Source: Streptomyces sp. NBC_00178 (lineage in GTDB: Bacteria > Actinomycetota > Actinomycetes > Streptomycetales > Streptomycetaceae). Taken from it: a stretch of 64,000 bases of DNA. The stretch spans positions 2,046,001 through 2,110,000 of the forward strand of contig NZ_CP108143.1 in NCBI RefSeq assembly GCF_036206005.1, given 5' to 3'. A program made the translations under genes and the position numbers. Below are positions 43,481-54,008 of this stretch, in pieces; position 1 is the stretch's first letter; each line of letters opens with the position of its first letter. The notes below the pieces were generated by a model. The model was not told where the DNA came from. It saw only the letters and a list, made by a program, of their open reading frames with translations, and ran no database searches.

Positions 43481-45034
43481 GTGACTGCTCTCACTCTCAG
43501 CACCTCAGGTGCGGCGACGCTGCGCGCCGACGCACTCGTCGTCGGTGTCGCCAAGGGCGCTGGGTCCAAGTCCGGGGGCCTGGTCGTGGCACCGGGCGCC
43601 GAGGCCGTGGACAAGGCGTTCGACGGAAAGCTCGCCGCCGTCCTGGAGACGCTGGGCGCCTCCGGGGCCGAGGGCGAAGTGACCAAGCTCCCCGCCCCGT
43701 CCGGCCTGAAGGCCCCGGTCGTCATCGCCGTCGGACTCGGTACGGCCCCGGAGAAGGACGACGCCTACGACGCCGAGACGCTGCGCCGGGCCGCCGGCAG
43801 CGCCGCCCGTGCGCTGAAGGGCTCGAAGAAGGCCGGATTCGCACTGCCGACCGAGTCGGTCGAGGACGCCTCGGCCGTGGCGGAGGGCGCCCTCCTCGGC
43901 GCGTACGCCTTCACCGCCTACCAGGGCGGCGAGAACAAGCTCGCCCCCAAGGGCGCCAAGCCCGACGCCCGGAAGCTGCCGCTCGGCGAGGTCGCCCTGC
44001 TCGGCACCAAGCCGCGCGACAAGGCCTTCAAGGCGGCCGCCGAGCGCGCCGTCGCGCTGGTCGAGGAGATCAACCGCGCCCGCGACCTGATCAACACCCC
44101 GCCGAACGACCTGTACCCCGAGTCCTTCGCCGCCGTGGCCACCGCCGCCGGCAAGGAGCACGGCATCAAGGTGCAGGTCCTCGACGAGAAGGCGCTCGTC
44201 AAGGGCGGTTACGGCGGCCTGCTCGGCGTCGGTCAGGGCTCCACCCACGGACCGCGCCTGGTCAAGCTGGCCTACACCCACCCCAAGGCCGAGAAGACCC
44301 TGGCCCTCGTGGGCAAGGGAATCACCTACGACTCGGGCGGCATCTCGCTCAAGCCGGCCGGCCACAACGAGACGATGAAGTGCGACATGAGCGGTGCGGC
44401 CGCCGTGTTCGCCGCCGTCGTCTCGGCCTCCCGCCTCGGCCTCCAGGTCAACGTCACCGGCTGGCTGGCCCTGGCCGAGAACATGCCCTCCGGCAACGCC
44501 ACCCGCCCGGGTGACGTGCTGCACATGTACAGCGGCAAGACCGTCGAGGTCCTCAACACGGACGCCGAGGGCCGCCTGGTCCTCGCCGACGCGCTGACCC
44601 GCGCCTCGGAGGAGAAGCCCGACGCGATCGTCGACGTCGCGACCCTGACCGGCGCGATGGTCATGGCCCTCGGCGCCCGCACCTTCGGTGTGATGTCGAA
44701 CGACGACGCCTTCCGTACGTCGATCCACGAGATCGCCGAGGAGGTCGGCGAGGCCTCGTGGCCGATGCCGCTCCCCTCCGACCTGCGCAAGGGCATGGAC
44801 TCCCCGACCGCCGACATCGCCAACATGGGCGAGCGCATGGGCGGCGGCCTGGTGGCCGGCCTGTTCCTCAAGGAGTTCGTGGGCGAGGGCATCGCCTGGG
44901 CGCACCTGGACATCGCGGGCCCGGCCTTCCACGAGGGCGCGCCGTACGGCTACACGCCCAAGGGCGGCACCGGCTCCGCGGTCCGCACCCTGGTCAGGCT
45001 GGCCGAGCGCACGGCGGCCGGCGACCTCGGCTGA
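43481..45034 (+). CDS. pepA: Leucyl aminopeptidase (M17)
   Basis: 517 aa. Two-metal cytosolic aminopeptidase. The metal and substrate motifs are GKGITYDSGGISLKP, MKCDMSGAAAV, NTDAEGRLVLADAL (the M17 signature) and the C-terminal LDIAGPAFH. GTG 43481 (VTALTLSTSG) has only a weak GCGAGA upstream. The N-terminal 170 residues are the non-catalytic domain. It matches the pepB position in the mycobacterial order (from memory). Confidence 0.96.
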   Translation: MTALTLSTSGAATLRADALVVGVAKGAGSKSGGLVVAPGAEAVDKAFDGKLAAVLETLGASGAEGEVTKLPAPSGLKAPVVIAVGLGTAPEKDDAYDAETLRRAAGSAARALKGSKKAGFALPTESVEDASAVAEGALLGAYAFTAYQGGENKLAPKGAKPDARKLPLGEVALLGTKPRDKAFKAAAERAVALVEEINRARDLINTPPNDLYPESFAAVATAAGKEHGIKVQVLDEKALVKGGYGGLLGVGQGSTHGPRLVKLAYTHPKAEKTLALVGKGITYDSGGISLKPAGHNETMKCDMSGAAAVFAAVVSASRLGLQVNVTGWLALAENMPSGNATRPGDVLHMYSGKTVEVLNTDAEGRLVLADALTRASEEKPDAIVDVATLTGAMVMALGARTFGVMSNDDAFRTSIHEIAEEVGEASWPMPLPSDLRKGMDSPTADIANMGERMGGGLVAGLFLKEFVGEGIAWAHLDIAGPAFHEGAPYGYTPKGGTGSAVRTLVRLAERTAAGDLG

Positions 45035-45375
45035 GGTCCGGTCCGCCCGCCTCGCGCGGACGCTCCGCCCGCGGTGCTCACGCGCCGTACACGGCCCCGG
45101 GCATAACGTCCGGGGCCGTGGGCGTTCCCCCTTCGGCTCCGGCCTGCTTTCCGGAGATCCGTACGCATCGGTAACGGGCCGGGCCCGGTGATCGTCCGGC
45201 CCGGAGCAGGGGCCCGCGTCCCGTCCGCCCGCAACAAGTGCGAAGATGGGTTCTCGGCAGGACAGGGCCCCCACCACAGGGCCGAACAACGCAAGCGGCC
45301 GAACACCAGCCGACCGGCCGGTCACACCCCAGCGACGGGGCCCGGCATACGGCGCACATGCATGGAGGACGTGAC
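45035..45375 (+). other. pepA-lpd intergenic region (no gene)
   Basis: 341 bp. It holds a terminator (11-bp arms, 45090-45100 and 45110-45120) behind pepA. After it I see no convincing ORF. A -35/-10 pair for lpd cannot be fixed with confidence; the only clear signal is the GGAGG (45364-45368) before the lpd GTG. Confidence 0.6.
45090..45120 (+). terminator. pepA terminator
   Basis: CACGGCCCCGG/CCGGGGCCGTG stem with a 9-nt loop, 55 bp behind the pepA stop. Confidence 0.78.
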
Positions 45376-46764
45376 GTGGCGAACGACGCCAGCACCGTTT
45401 TCGACCTAGTGATCCTCGGCGGTGGCAGTGGCGGTTACGCCGCGGCCCTGCGCGGAGCTCAGCTGGGCCTGGACGTCGCACTGATCGAGAAGGGCAAGGT
45501 CGGCGGCACCTGCCTGCACAACGGCTGCATCCCCACGAAGGCGCTGCTGCACGCCGGCGAGATCGCCGACCAGGCCCGCGAGGCCGAGCAGTTCGGCGTG
45601 AAGGCCACCTTCGAGGGCATCGACATGGCGGCCGTCCACAAGTACAAGGACGACGTGATCTCGGGCCTCTACAAGGGCCTGCAGGGACTCATCGCCTCGC
45701 GCAAGGTCCACTACATCGAGGGTGAGGGACGCCTGTCGTCGCCCACCTCGGTGGACGTGAACGGCCAGCGCGTGCAGGGGCGCCACGTGCTCCTGGCGAC
45801 CGGCTCCGTGCCGAAGTCGCTGCCGGGTCTGGAGATCGACGGCAACCGCATCATCTCCTCGGACCACGCGCTGAAGCTGGACCGCGTGCCCAAGTCCGCG
45901 ATCGTCCTGGGCGGCGGCGTCATCGGCGTCGAGTTCGCCTCGGCGTGGAAGTCCTTCGGCACCGACATCACGATCGTCGAGGGCCTGAAGCACCTGGTCC
46001 CGGTCGAGGACGAGAACAGCTCGAAGCTCCTGGAGCGCGCGTTCCGCAAGCGCGGCATCAAGTTCAACCTCGGCACCTTCTTCGACAAGGCCGAGTACAC
46101 GCAGGACGGCGTCAAGGTCTCCCTCGCCGACGGCAAGACCTTCGAGGCGGAGGTGCTGCTGGTCGCGATCGGCCGCGGCCCCGTTTCCCAGGGTCTGGGC
46201 TACGAGGAGGCGGGGGTCGCGATGGACCGCGGCTACGTCCTCGTCGACGAGTACATGCAGACCAACGTCCCGACGATCTCGGCCGTGGGCGACCTGGTCC
46301 CGACCCTCCAGCTCGCGCACGTCGGCTTCGCCGAGGGCATCCTCGTGGCGGAGCGTCTGGCCGGCCTCAAGACCGTGCCCGTCGACTACGACGGCGTGCC
46401 GAAGGTGACGTACTGCCACCCCGAGGTCGCCTCGGTCGGCATCACCGAGGCCAAGGCCAAGGAGATCTACGGCGCGGACAAGGTCGTCGCGCTCAAGTAC
46501 AACCTGGCGGGCAACGGCAAGAGCAAGATCCTGAAGACCGCGGGCGAGATCAAGCTCGTCCAGGTCAAGGACGGTGCCGTGGTCGGCGTCCACATGGTCG
46601 GTGACCGTATGGGCGAGCAGGTCGGCGAAGCCCAGCTGATCTACAACTGGGAGGCGCTGCCGGCCGAGGTCGCGCAGCTCATCCACGCCCACCCGACGCA
46701 GAACGAGGCCATGGGCGAGGCCCACCTGGCCCTGGCCGGCAAGCCTCTCCACTCCCACGACTGA
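45376..46764 (+). CDS. lpdA: Dihydrolipoyl dehydrogenase (E3)
   Basis: 462 aa flavoprotein that reoxidises dihydrolipoyl groups of 2-oxoacid dehydrogenases. It has FAD-binding VILGGGSGGYAAAL, the redox disulfide GGTCLHNGCIPTKAL, NAD-binding VLGGGVIGVEFASAW, and the C-terminal catalytic HAHPTQNEAMGEA. GTG 45376 has GGAGG 7 nt upstream; a longer frame from 45238 is not supported. It is 57 bp from the E2 gene, so they are probably one operon. Confidence 0.96.
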   Translation: MANDASTVFDLVILGGGSGGYAAALRGAQLGLDVALIEKGKVGGTCLHNGCIPTKALLHAGEIADQAREAEQFGVKATFEGIDMAAVHKYKDDVISGLYKGLQGLIASRKVHYIEGEGRLSSPTSVDVNGQRVQGRHVLLATGSVPKSLPGLEIDGNRIISSDHALKLDRVPKSAIVLGGGVIGVEFASAWKSFGTDITIVEGLKHLVPVEDENSSKLLERAFRKRGIKFNLGTFFDKAEYTQDGVKVSLADGKTFEAEVLLVAIGRGPVSQGLGYEEAGVAMDRGYVLVDEYMQTNVPTISAVGDLVPTLQLAHVGFAEGILVAERLAGLKTVPVDYDGVPKVTYCHPEVASVGITEAKAKEIYGADKVVALKYNLAGNGKSKILKTAGEIKLVQVKDGAVVGVHMVGDRMGEQVGEAQLIYNWEALPAEVAQLIHAHPTQNEAMGEAHLALAGKPLHSHD

Positions 46765-46821
46765 TCCAGTCCCGGGCGACGACCGACCACATCCGCACTT
46801 TCGTAAGGAGCAACTGAAACC

Positions 46822-48618
46822 ATGTCGGTTTCCGTAACCCTTCCGGCGCTCGGCGAGAGCGTCACCGAGGGCACTGTCACCCGTTGGCTGAAGGCCGAGG
46901 GCGAGCGCGTCGAGGCCGACGAGCCGCTGCTCGAGGTCTCGACCGACAAGGTCGACACCGAGATCCCGGCCCCCGCGTCGGGCATCCTCTCGTCGATCAA
47001 GGTCGCCGAGGACGAGACCGTCGAGGTCGGCGCCGAGCTGGCCGTCATCGACGACGGCTCGGGCGCACCCGCGGCCGAGTCCGCGCCGGCCGCCGAGCCG
47101 GAGGCCGCTCCGGCCCCGGCCGCCGAGGAGCCCGCCGCCGAGGCCCCCGCCCCCGAGGCGCCCGCTGCCCAGGCCCCGGCCCCCGCAGCCGCTCCGGCCG
47201 GTGGTGCCTCCGGTACCGACGTCACCCTCCCCGCGCTCGGTGAGAGCGTCACCGAGGGCACCGTCACCCGCTGGCTGAAGGAGGTCGGCGAGGAGGTCGC
47301 GGAGGACGAGCCCCTGCTCGAGGTCTCCACGGACAAGGTCGACACCGAGATCCCCGCGCCGGTCGCCGGTGTGCTGCTGGAGATCGTCGTCGGTGAGGAC
47401 GAGACCGCCGAGGTCGGCGCCAAGCTCGCCGTCATCGGTGCTCCGGGTGCCGCCCCCGCCGCCGCTCCGGCCGAGGCCGCTCCGGCCCCCGCCGCCGCTC
47501 CGGCACCGGCTCCGGCCGCTCCCGCCCCGGCCGCGCAGGCTCCGGCACCGGCCGCTCCGGCACCGGCACCGGCACCGGCGGCCCCCGCGGCTCCGGCACC
47601 CGCCGCGCCCGCTCCGGCCCCCGCGCCTGCCGCTCCGGCTCCGGCTCCGGCCGCGCAGGCACCGGCCGCCCCGGCCGCGCCCTCCGGTGACGACGGCGCG
47701 TACGTCACGCCGCTGGTCCGCAAGCTCGCCGCCGAGAACGGCGTCGACCTGGGCTCGGTCAAGGGCACCGGCGTCGGTGGCCGCATCCGCAAGCAGGACG
47801 TCGCCGCCGCCGCGGAGGCCGCCAAGGCCGCCGCGGCTCCGGCTCCGGCCGCAGCCGCTCCCGCGGCCAAGGCCGCGCCGAAGCTGGAGGCGTCCCCGCT
47901 GCGCGGTCAGACGGTCAAGATGACCCGCATGCGCAAGCTCATCGGCGACAACATGATGAAGGCGCTGCACTCGCAGGCCCAGCTGACCACGGTCCTCGAG
48001 GTCGACATCACCAAGCTGATGAAGCTGCGCAACCAGGCGAAGGAGTCCTTCGCCGCCCGTGAGGGCGTCAAGCTGTCCCCGATGCCGTTCTTCGTGAAGG
48101 CGGCGGCCCAGGCGCTGAAGGCCCACCCGGTCGTCAACGCCCGGATCAACGAGGACGAGGGCACCGTCACGTACTTCGACTCGGAGAACATCGGCATCGC
48201 CGTGGACGCCGAGAAGGGTCTGATGACCCCGGTCATCAAGGGTGCGGGCGACCTGAACATCGCCGGTATCGCGAAGAAGACCGCCGAGCTGGCCGGCAAG
48301 GCACGCGGTGGCGGCCTCACTCCGGACGACATGTCCGGCGCGACCTTCACCGTCAGCAACACCGGTTCGCGCGGCGCGCTGTTCGACACGGTCATCGTGC
48401 CTCCGAACCAGGCCGCCATCCTGGGCATCGGTGCCACGGTCAAGCGTCCGGCGGTCATCGAGACGGCGGAGGGCACGGTCATCGGCATCCGTGACATGAC
48501 CTACCTCTCCCTGTCCTACGACCACCGTCTGGTGGACGGCGCGGACGCCGCCCGTTACCTGACCACGGTCAAGGCGATCCTCGAGGCGGGCGAGTTCGAG
48601 GTCGAGCTCGGTCTCTGA
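46822..48618 (+). CDS. Dihydrolipoamide acyltransferase (E2) with two lipoyl domains
   Basis: 598 aa. Two near-identical lipoyl domains (about 1-80 and 133-210) both carry the lipoylation site TDKVDTE. They are joined by Ala/Pro linkers; the second, about 75 residues of Ala-Pro repeats, is exceptionally long. The peripheral subunit-binding domain reads [20 protein letters not shown] (about 293-330). The catalytic domain ends with [15 protein letters not shown] (active His). It is often annotated sucB, but linkage to aceE and lpd points to a pyruvate dehydrogenase E2, as for actinobacterial DlaT/AceF. RBS TAAGGAG is 12 nt before ATG. Confidence 0.92.
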   Translation: MSVSVTLPALGESVTEGTVTRWLKAEGERVEADEPLLEVSTDKVDTEIPAPASGILSSIKVAEDETVEVGAELAVIDDGSGAPAAESAPAAEPEAAPAPAAEEPAAEAPAPEAPAAQAPAPAAAPAGGASGTDVTLPALGESVTEGTVTRWLKEVGEEVAEDEPLLEVSTDKVDTEIPAPVAGVLLEIVVGEDETAEVGAKLAVIGAPGAAPAAAPAEAAPAPAAAPAPAPAAPAPAAQAPAPAAPAPAPAPAAPAAPAPAAPAPAPAPAAPAPAPAAQAPAAPAAPSGDDGAYVTPLVRKLAAENGVDLGSVKGTGVGGRIRKQDVAAAAEAAKAAAAPAPAAAAPAAKAAPKLEASPLRGQTVKMTRMRKLIGDNMMKALHSQAQLTTVLEVDITKLMKLRNQAKESFAAREGVKLSPMPFFVKAAAQALKAHPVVNARINEDEGTVTYFDSENIGIAVDAEKGLMTPVIKGAGDLNIAGIAKKTAELAGKARGGGLTPDDMSGATFTVSNTGSRGALFDTVIVPPNQAAILGIGATVKRPAVIETAEGTVIGIRDMTYLSLSYDHRLVDGADAARYLTTVKAILEAGEFEVELGL

Positions 48619-48645
48619 GCGGCAGAGCTGTAACCAGCCTCACCA

Positions 48646-48686
48646 GCGGCGCCCCCGTCCGGAACCCTTCCGGGCGGGGGCGCCGC
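48646..48686 (+). terminator. E2 gene terminator
   Basis: 12-bp arms (48646-48657 and 48675-48686) behind the E2 gene, just before the gntR promoter region. Confidence 0.8.
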
Positions 48687-48691
48687 CGTAT

Positions 48692-48701
48692 TGTCTAGAC
48701 A
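48692..48701. promoter_or_regulatory. Candidate GntR operator
   Basis: Perfect 10-bp palindrome TGTCTAGACA, 67 bp upstream of the gntR start. The form fits the TNGTNNNACNA-like sites of FadR-type GntR regulators, so autoregulation is plausible. Confidence 0.5.
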
Positions 48702-48768
48702 CCACCGGTCGTTCCCCGGCCGCCGTTGCCCGCGCAGGCATCAACGGTTCGCCACGAAGGAGCCCCTC

Positions 48769-49392
48769 ATGACCCCGCCCGTCGTCCACTCGCTGCGCGA
48801 ACAGATCCGCGAGCACATCGTGGAGGGAATAGTCAGCGGGCGCTGGAAGCCGGGCGAGCGGATCGTGGAGCGCCGCATCGCGACGGAGCTGGAGGTCAGC
48901 CAGACCCCGGTGCGCGAGGCGCTGCGGGAGCTGGAGACGCTGCGGCTGATCGAGTCGGCCCCCAACAAGGGTGTCCGGGTGCGCAGCCTCACGGCGGCGG
49001 ACCTGGAGGAGAGCTATCCCGTACGGGCGGGGCTGGAGCAGATCGCGGCCGAGCTCGCGGCTCCGGCCCTCGCCGAGGACTGCTCGGCGCTCGCGCCGCA
49101 CGTGGCGGCCCTCTACGAGGCGGACCGGCTGGCCGACGGCGAGGCGCAGGTGCGGCACACGGTCGCCTTCCACCGCGAGATGGTGCGGGCCGCCGGGAAC
49201 GCCGTGCTGCTGCACACCTGGGAGGGGCTGGGCATCGAGGTGTTCACGGCGCTGTCGATCCGCTGGCTGGGCACGGTGCAGAAGTCGTACGCCGAGGAGC
49301 ACGAGGCTCTCATCGACGCGTTCCTGCGGCGGGACCCGCAGATCGCCGTCCTCGTGAAGGAGCACGTCCTCGGGTGCGCCCCGCGCGCGTGA
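48769..49392 (+). CDS. GntR-family (FadR/FCD) transcriptional regulator
   Basis: 207 aa. N-terminal winged HTH ([25 protein letters not shown]...[16 protein letters not shown]), then an all-helical FCD effector domain with metal-ligand-like Asp and His positions ([11 protein letters not shown]). The ATG has AAGGAG 7 nt upstream. It lies between the E2 gene and aceE, in the same direction. This mirrors E. coli pdhR-aceEF-lpd, where PdhR (also FCD) senses pyruvate, so a role in pyruvate dehydrogenase control is a reasonable but untested inference. Confidence 0.9.
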   Translation: MTPPVVHSLREQIREHIVEGIVSGRWKPGERIVERRIATELEVSQTPVREALRELETLRLIESAPNKGVRVRSLTAADLEESYPVRAGLEQIAAELAAPALAEDCSALAPHVAALYEADRLADGEAQVRHTVAFHREMVRAAGNAVLLHTWEGLGIEVFTALSIRWLGTVQKSYAEEHEALIDAFLRRDPQIAVLVKEHVLGCAPRA

Positions 49393-49546
49393 AAAGCGGC
49401 CTGACCTGGGCGCCCATCTGCGACACCCCGCGCTCTGCCGTGCACACCGAGGTCCTTTTCACCCCTTTGATCCCGTCACTCCGTGCCCCGTTTCGCGGCA
49501 CCGCATGCCACTTTTCTTCATATCGAGAAGTTTTGCCCTTCACCCT

Positions 49547-49576
49547 TTGATCGATCATCGATCGACGACTTACAGT
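49547..49576 (+). promoter_or_regulatory. aceE promoter with palindromic operator in its spacer
   Basis: -35 TTGATC (49547-49552) and -10 TACAGT (49571-49576), 18-nt spacing. A palindrome GATCGATcATCGATC (49549-49563) occupies the -35 and spacer, a typical repressor position. Confidence 0.62.
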
Positions 49577-49660
49577 TCAGTCGCGGGCCCACCGGCCCGA
49601 TCGCCCTGTCCTGCCCGTCAGGGCCTTCTCCACCCCCCTCCACTCCGGAAGGCGGCGATC

Positions 49661-52342
49661 ATGACCGACCCCGTAGCAAAGCTTCCGAGCGAGCTCGACC
49701 AGCTCCCGGACCGCGACCCCGAGGAGACCGCCGAATGGGCGGCCTCCCTGGACGCCGTCACCAAGGCCGCGGGCCCGCACCGCGCCGCGTACCTGATGCG
49801 GCGCTCTCTCCAGCACGCCGAGGGCGCCGGCATCGCGCTGCCCAAGCTGCTGGAGACCGATTACGTCAACACCATCCCCACCTCCGCGGAGCCCGCCTTC
49901 GACGGCGACCTGGAGATGGAATCGAAGATCACCGCGTGGAACCGCTGGAACGCGGCCGCGATGGTCACCCGGGGCGCCCGGTACGGCGTCGGCGGCCACA
50001 TCGCCACGTTCGCCTCGGCGGCCTGGCTGTACGAGACCGGCTTCAACCACTTCTTCCGCGGCAAGGAGGGTGACGGCTCCGGCGACCAGCTCTACATCCA
50101 GGGCCACGCCTCGCCCGGCATCTACGCCCGCGCCTTCCTCGACGGCCGCATCGGCGAGCAGCAGCTCGACAACTTCCGCCAGGAGTCGGGCGGCGACGGC
50201 CTGCCGTCCTACCCGCACCCGCGGCGGCTGCCCTGGCTGTGGGAGTTCCCCACCGTGTCGATGGGCCTCGGCCCGCTCTCGGCCATCTACCAGGCGCGTT
50301 TCAACCGCTACCTGGCGAACCGCAAGATCAAGGACACGTCGAACTCGCACGTCTGGGCCTTCCTGGGCGACGGCGAGATGGACGAGCCCGAGTCGACCGC
50401 CGCCCTCGCCCTCGCGGCGCGCGAGCGGCTCGACAACCTGACCTTCGTCATCAACTGCAACCTGCAGCGCCTCGACGGCCCCGTCCGCGCCAACTTCCGC
50501 GTGGTCCAGGAGCTGGAGGGCGCGTTCCGCGGAGCCGGCTGGAACGTCATCAAGACGCTCTGGGGCAACGCCTGGGACGAGCTGTTCCAGCTGGACACCA
50601 CCGGTGCGCTGATCCGCCGCCTGCGCGAGGTCCCGGACGCCCAGTTCCAGACGTACGCCACCCGTGACGTGGCCTACATCCGCGAGCACTTCTTCGGCGC
50701 CGAGCCCGCGCTCGCCGAACTGGCGAAGCTGCTGAGCGACGCGAAGATCGCCGAGTGCTTCTACAGCTCCCGCGGCGGCCACGAGGCCCGCAAGGTGTAC
50801 GCGGCCTACCGCGCCGCCGTCGAGCACAAGGGCGCGCCGACCGTGATCCTGGCCCAGACGGTCAAGGGCTACACGCTCGGCAAGGGCTTCGAGTCCAAGA
50901 ACGCCAACCACCAGATGAAGAAGCTGTCCATCGACGAGTTCAAGGGCATGCGCGAGCTGCTCGGCCTCCCGATCCCGGACAGCGCCTTCGAGGACGGGCT
51001 GGTCCCCTACGGCCACCCGGGCGCCGACTCCCCCGAGGTCCGCTACCTCCAGGAGCGCCGTGCCGCCCTCGGTGGTCCGGCCCCCGCCCGCCGGGTGCAC
51101 GCCGTGGCGCTGCCCGAGCCGGAGGAGCGCGCCTTCAAGGCCCTGTACAAGGGCTCGGGCAAGCAGGAGATGGCCACCACCATGGCGTTCGTCCGCCTGG
51201 TGAAGGACCTGATGCGGGACAAGGAGACGGGCAGGCGCTGGGTTCCGATCGTCCCGGACGAGGCCCGTACCTTCGGCATGGAGTCGCTGTTCCCGTCGGC
51301 GGGCATCTACTCGCCGCTGGGCCAGACGTACGACCCGGTCGACCGCGACCAGCTGATGTACTACAAGGAGGCCACGGACGGCCAGATCCTCAACGAGGGG
51401 ATCACCGAGGCCGGCGCCATGGCCGACTTCATCGCCGCCGCCACGTCGTACGCGACGCACGGCGAGACGATGATCCCGTTCTACATCTTCTACTCGATGT
51501 TCGGCTGGCAGCGGACCGGCGACCAGATGTGGCAGCTCGCCGACCAGCTCGGCAAGGGCTTCATCGTCGGCGCCACCGCGGGCCGCACGACGCTGACCGG
51601 TGAGGGCCTCCAGCACGCGGACGGCCACTCGCACCTGATCGCGTCCACGAACCCGGCGTCGCTCAACTACGACCCGGCGTTCGCGTACGAGATCGCGGTG
51701 ATCGTCAAGGACGGTCTGCGCCGGATGTACGGCCAGGCGGCCCCCGGCGAGGACTCGGACGTCTTCTACTACCTGACGGTCTACAACGAGCCCAAGCAGC
51801 AGCCCGCGATGCCCGAGGGCGTCGAGGACGGCATCGTCAAGGGCCTGTACCGCTTCAAGGAGGGCGCGCCGGCGGCGGAGGACGCCCCGCGCATCCAGCT
51901 CCTCGGTTCGGGTACGGCGATCCACTGGGTCCTGGAGGCCCAGGAGCTGCTCGCCGCCGACTGGGGTGTCACGGCCGACGTCTGGTCCGCCACCTCGTGG
52001 GGCGAGCTGCGCCGCGACGCCCTGGAGTCCGACGCGGCGCTGCTGCGCGGCGAGGAGCGCGTGCCGTACGTGACGCAGGCGCTCTCCGGCGCGCCGGGCC
52101 CGGTCCTCGCGGTCAGCGACTGGATGCGCGCGGTGCCGGACCAGATCAGCCAGTGGGTGGAGCAGGACTGGTCCTCGCTCGGCACGGACGGCTTCGGCCT
52201 CTCCGACACCCGCCAGGGTGCGCGCCGCCACTTCGGGGTCGACGCCGAGTCGGTCGCGGTCGCCGCGCTGGCCCAGCTCGCCCGCCGTGGTGAGATCCCG
52301 GCCTCGAAGGTCAAGGAGGCCCGGGAGAAGTACGGGATGTGA
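49661..52342 (+). CDS. aceE: Pyruvate dehydrogenase E1 component (homodimeric)
   Basis: 893 aa ThDP-dependent E1 that decarboxylates pyruvate and acetylates the lipoyl group of E2. Transketolase-like parts are visible: ThDP-binding [22 protein letters not shown] and [16 protein letters not shown], then the pyrimidine-binding domain with [21 protein letters not shown] 49661 has GGAAGG upstream; a longer frame to 49505 would run through the promoter. The single-chain E1 type matches E. coli and Corynebacterium AceE. It forms the PDH complex with the neighbouring E2 and Lpd. Confidence 0.96.
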   Translation: MTDPVAKLPSELDQLPDRDPEETAEWAASLDAVTKAAGPHRAAYLMRRSLQHAEGAGIALPKLLETDYVNTIPTSAEPAFDGDLEMESKITAWNRWNAAAMVTRGARYGVGGHIATFASAAWLYETGFNHFFRGKEGDGSGDQLYIQGHASPGIYARAFLDGRIGEQQLDNFRQESGGDGLPSYPHPRRLPWLWEFPTVSMGLGPLSAIYQARFNRYLANRKIKDTSNSHVWAFLGDGEMDEPESTAALALAARERLDNLTFVINCNLQRLDGPVRANFRVVQELEGAFRGAGWNVIKTLWGNAWDELFQLDTTGALIRRLREVPDAQFQTYATRDVAYIREHFFGAEPALAELAKLLSDAKIAECFYSSRGGHEARKVYAAYRAAVEHKGAPTVILAQTVKGYTLGKGFESKNANHQMKKLSIDEFKGMRELLGLPIPDSAFEDGLVPYGHPGADSPEVRYLQERRAALGGPAPARRVHAVALPEPEERAFKALYKGSGKQEMATTMAFVRLVKDLMRDKETGRRWVPIVPDEARTFGMESLFPSAGIYSPLGQTYDPVDRDQLMYYKEATDGQILNEGITEAGAMADFIAAATSYATHGETMIPFYIFYSMFGWQRTGDQMWQLADQLGKGFIVGATAGRTTLTGEGLQHADGHSHLIASTNPASLNYDPAFAYEIAVIVKDGLRRMYGQAAPGEDSDVFYYLTVYNEPKQQPAMPEGVEDGIVKGLYRFKEGAPAAEDAPRIQLLGSGTAIHWVLEAQELLAADWGVTADVWSATSWGELRRDALESDAALLRGEERVPYVTQALSGAPGPVLAVSDWMRAVPDQISQWVEQDWSSLGTDGFGLSDTRQGARRHFGVDAESVAVAALAQLARRGEIPASKVKEAREKYGM

Positions 52343-52350
52343 GTCCTCGG

Positions 52351-52388
52351 CGGGGGCGGGTACCGGGTTCGCCCGGTGCCCGCCCCCG
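52351..52388. terminator. aceE terminator
   Basis: 17-bp stem with one G-U pair and a UUCG-like loop (52351-52367 and 52372-52388). Confidence 0.83.
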
Positions 52389-52421
52389 TCGTCGTACCCG
52401 CCGGGCGCCACAATGGTCCGC

Positions 52422-53390
52422 ATGCGTGCCGCCCGCCTGATCAAGATGGTGCTGCTCCTGCAGTCCCGCGCCTCCATGACCGCCGCCGAACTGGCGCGGG
52501 AGCTGGAGGTGTCGGAGCGCACCGTGACGCGGGACGCCCAGGCCCTCTCCGAGGCCGGGGTGCCCGTGTACGCCGACCGGGGCCGGACGGGCGGCTACCG
52601 GCTCGTCGGCGGCTACCGGACGCGCCTGACCGGTCTGGCGCGCCACGAGGCGGAGGCCCTGTTCCTGTCCGGGCTGCCCTCCGCGCTGCGCGAGATGGGC
52701 CTCGACGACGCGGCGTCGGCCGCGCGGCTCAAGGTCTCGGCCGCCCTCCTCCCCTCGCTCCGGGACGCCTCGCACACGGCGGCCCGGCGCTTCCACCTGG
52801 ACGCCCCCGGCTGGTACCACGACCCGGTCACCCCGGAGCTGCTGCCCGCCGTGGCGGAGGCCGTCTGGGACGACCGGCTCGTCCTCGCGCGCTACCGCCG
52901 CGGGCCCGGTGCCGAGGTGGAGCGCGAGCTGGCGCCGTACGGACTCGTCCTGAAGGCCGGGGTCTGGTACGTCTGCGCGCGGGCGGGCGAGGACGTGCGG
53001 GTGTACCGCGTCGACCGGTTCACCGCGGTCGCCGTGTCCGGGACCCGCTTCGACCGGGACGAGGACTTCGACCTGCCGGGCTTCTGGGAGGAGCGGGCGG
53101 CGCAGTTCGCCCGGTCGATCCTGCGCGCGGAGGTGACGGTGCGGCTGTCGGAGGCGGGTGTGCGCCGGCTGCCGCAGGCCGTGGACCGGGCCGCGGCCGA
53201 GGAGGCGCTGGCAGCGGCGGCCGGTCCGGACGCCGACGGGCTGCGCACGGTCGTCCTGCCGGTCGAGTCGGCCGACGTGGCCTACGAGCAGTTGCTGGCC
53301 CTCGGGGCGGAGGCCGAGGTCCTCGCACCCGCCGCCCTGCGCGAACGTTTTGCCGGTACGGCCGAACGTCTGCGCGACCTCTATGGCTGA
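52422..53390 (+). CDS. WYL-domain transcriptional regulator (DeoR-type HTH)
   Basis: 322 aa. N-terminal HTH (RLIKMVLLLQSRASMTAAELARELEVSERTVTRDAQALSEAG) and a WYL domain about 140-240. CACAAT (52409-52414) ends 7 nt before ATG 52422, so a leaderless start there is likely; ATG 52413 in frame is less likely. The canonical WYL core is replaced by VRVYRVDRF. It is followed by a DUF4240 gene. The target is unknown. Confidence 0.87.
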   Translation: MRAARLIKMVLLLQSRASMTAAELARELEVSERTVTRDAQALSEAGVPVYADRGRTGGYRLVGGYRTRLTGLARHEAEALFLSGLPSALREMGLDDAASAARLKVSAALLPSLRDASHTAARRFHLDAPGWYHDPVTPELLPAVAEAVWDDRLVLARYRRGPGAEVERELAPYGLVLKAGVWYVCARAGEDVRVYRVDRFTAVAVSGTRFDRDEDFDLPGFWEERAAQFARSILRAEVTVRLSEAGVRRLPQAVDRAAAEEALAAAAGPDADGLRTVVLPVESADVAYEQLLALGAEAEVLAPAALRERFAGTAERLRDLYG

Positions 53391-53473
53391 ACGTCCCCGG
53401 ATGTGACGCCGAAGGCCTCATTTCGGTGTCTGGGCGTGCGTCGCCCGCCGTCGGGGCAGATGCTGGACCCGTG

Positions 53474-53995
53474 ATGGACGAGACGGAGTTCTGGCAGATC
53501 ATCGACAGCACCCGCGAGGCCGCCGACAGCGACCCCGAGGAGCATGCCGATCTGCTCGTCGAACGGCTGGTGCGGCTCGATCCCGACTCGGTGCTGGACT
53601 TCGCCCGGCACTTCGAGGCCCGCTACAACCGCGCGTACCGCTGGGACCTGTGGGGCGCGGCGGCCGTGCTGCTCGGCGGGGCGGGCGACGACGCGTTCGA
53701 CTACTTCCGCTGCTGGCTGATTGCCCAGGGTCGGGAGGTCTTCGAGGGGGCGATGCACGATCCGGACAGCCTCGCCGAGCTGCTGGACGACTTCGGCGAG
53801 GAGCTCGACGGGGACGGCGAGGAGATCGGCTTCGCCGCCGACGAGGCCTACGAACAGCTCACCGGCGTGGTCGCGCCCGATCTCGGGCTCCCGCCGCAGG
53901 CCGCGAAGCCGGAGGGCACGCCCTTCGGCCTCGACGACGACGGGGTCCTCGCGGAGCGCTACCCGGCGCTCTGGGAACGCTTCGGGCCGGCCTGA
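53474..53995 (+). CDS. DUF4240 domain protein
   Basis: 173 aa acidic protein. It begins MDETEFWQIIDSTREAADSDPEEHADLLVERLV and contains AYRWDLWGAAAVLLGGAGDDAFDYFRCWLIAQG, the pattern of DUF4240, a family of unknown function. Start ATG 53474, or GTG 53471 one codon earlier. It ends 13 bp from a convergent GNAT gene. No catalytic residues can be named. Confidence 0.85.
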   Translation: MDETEFWQIIDSTREAADSDPEEHADLLVERLVRLDPDSVLDFARHFEARYNRAYRWDLWGAAAVLLGGAGDDAFDYFRCWLIAQGREVFEGAMHDPDSLAELLDDFGEELDGDGEEIGFAADEAYEQLTGVVAPDLGLPPQAAKPEGTPFGLDDDGVLAERYPALWERFGPA

Positions 53996-54008
53996 CCGCG
54001 GCCGTCGG

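Noticed and set aside
47430..47680. Tandem repeat in the E2 gene
   Set aside because: It is the coding Ala-Pro linker between lipoyl and subunit-binding domains, not a separate repeat element.
45406..48525. 1039-codon open frame on the minus strand opposite lpd and E2
   Set aside because: Shadow of two well-conserved genes; repeats only mirror the Ala-Pro linker.
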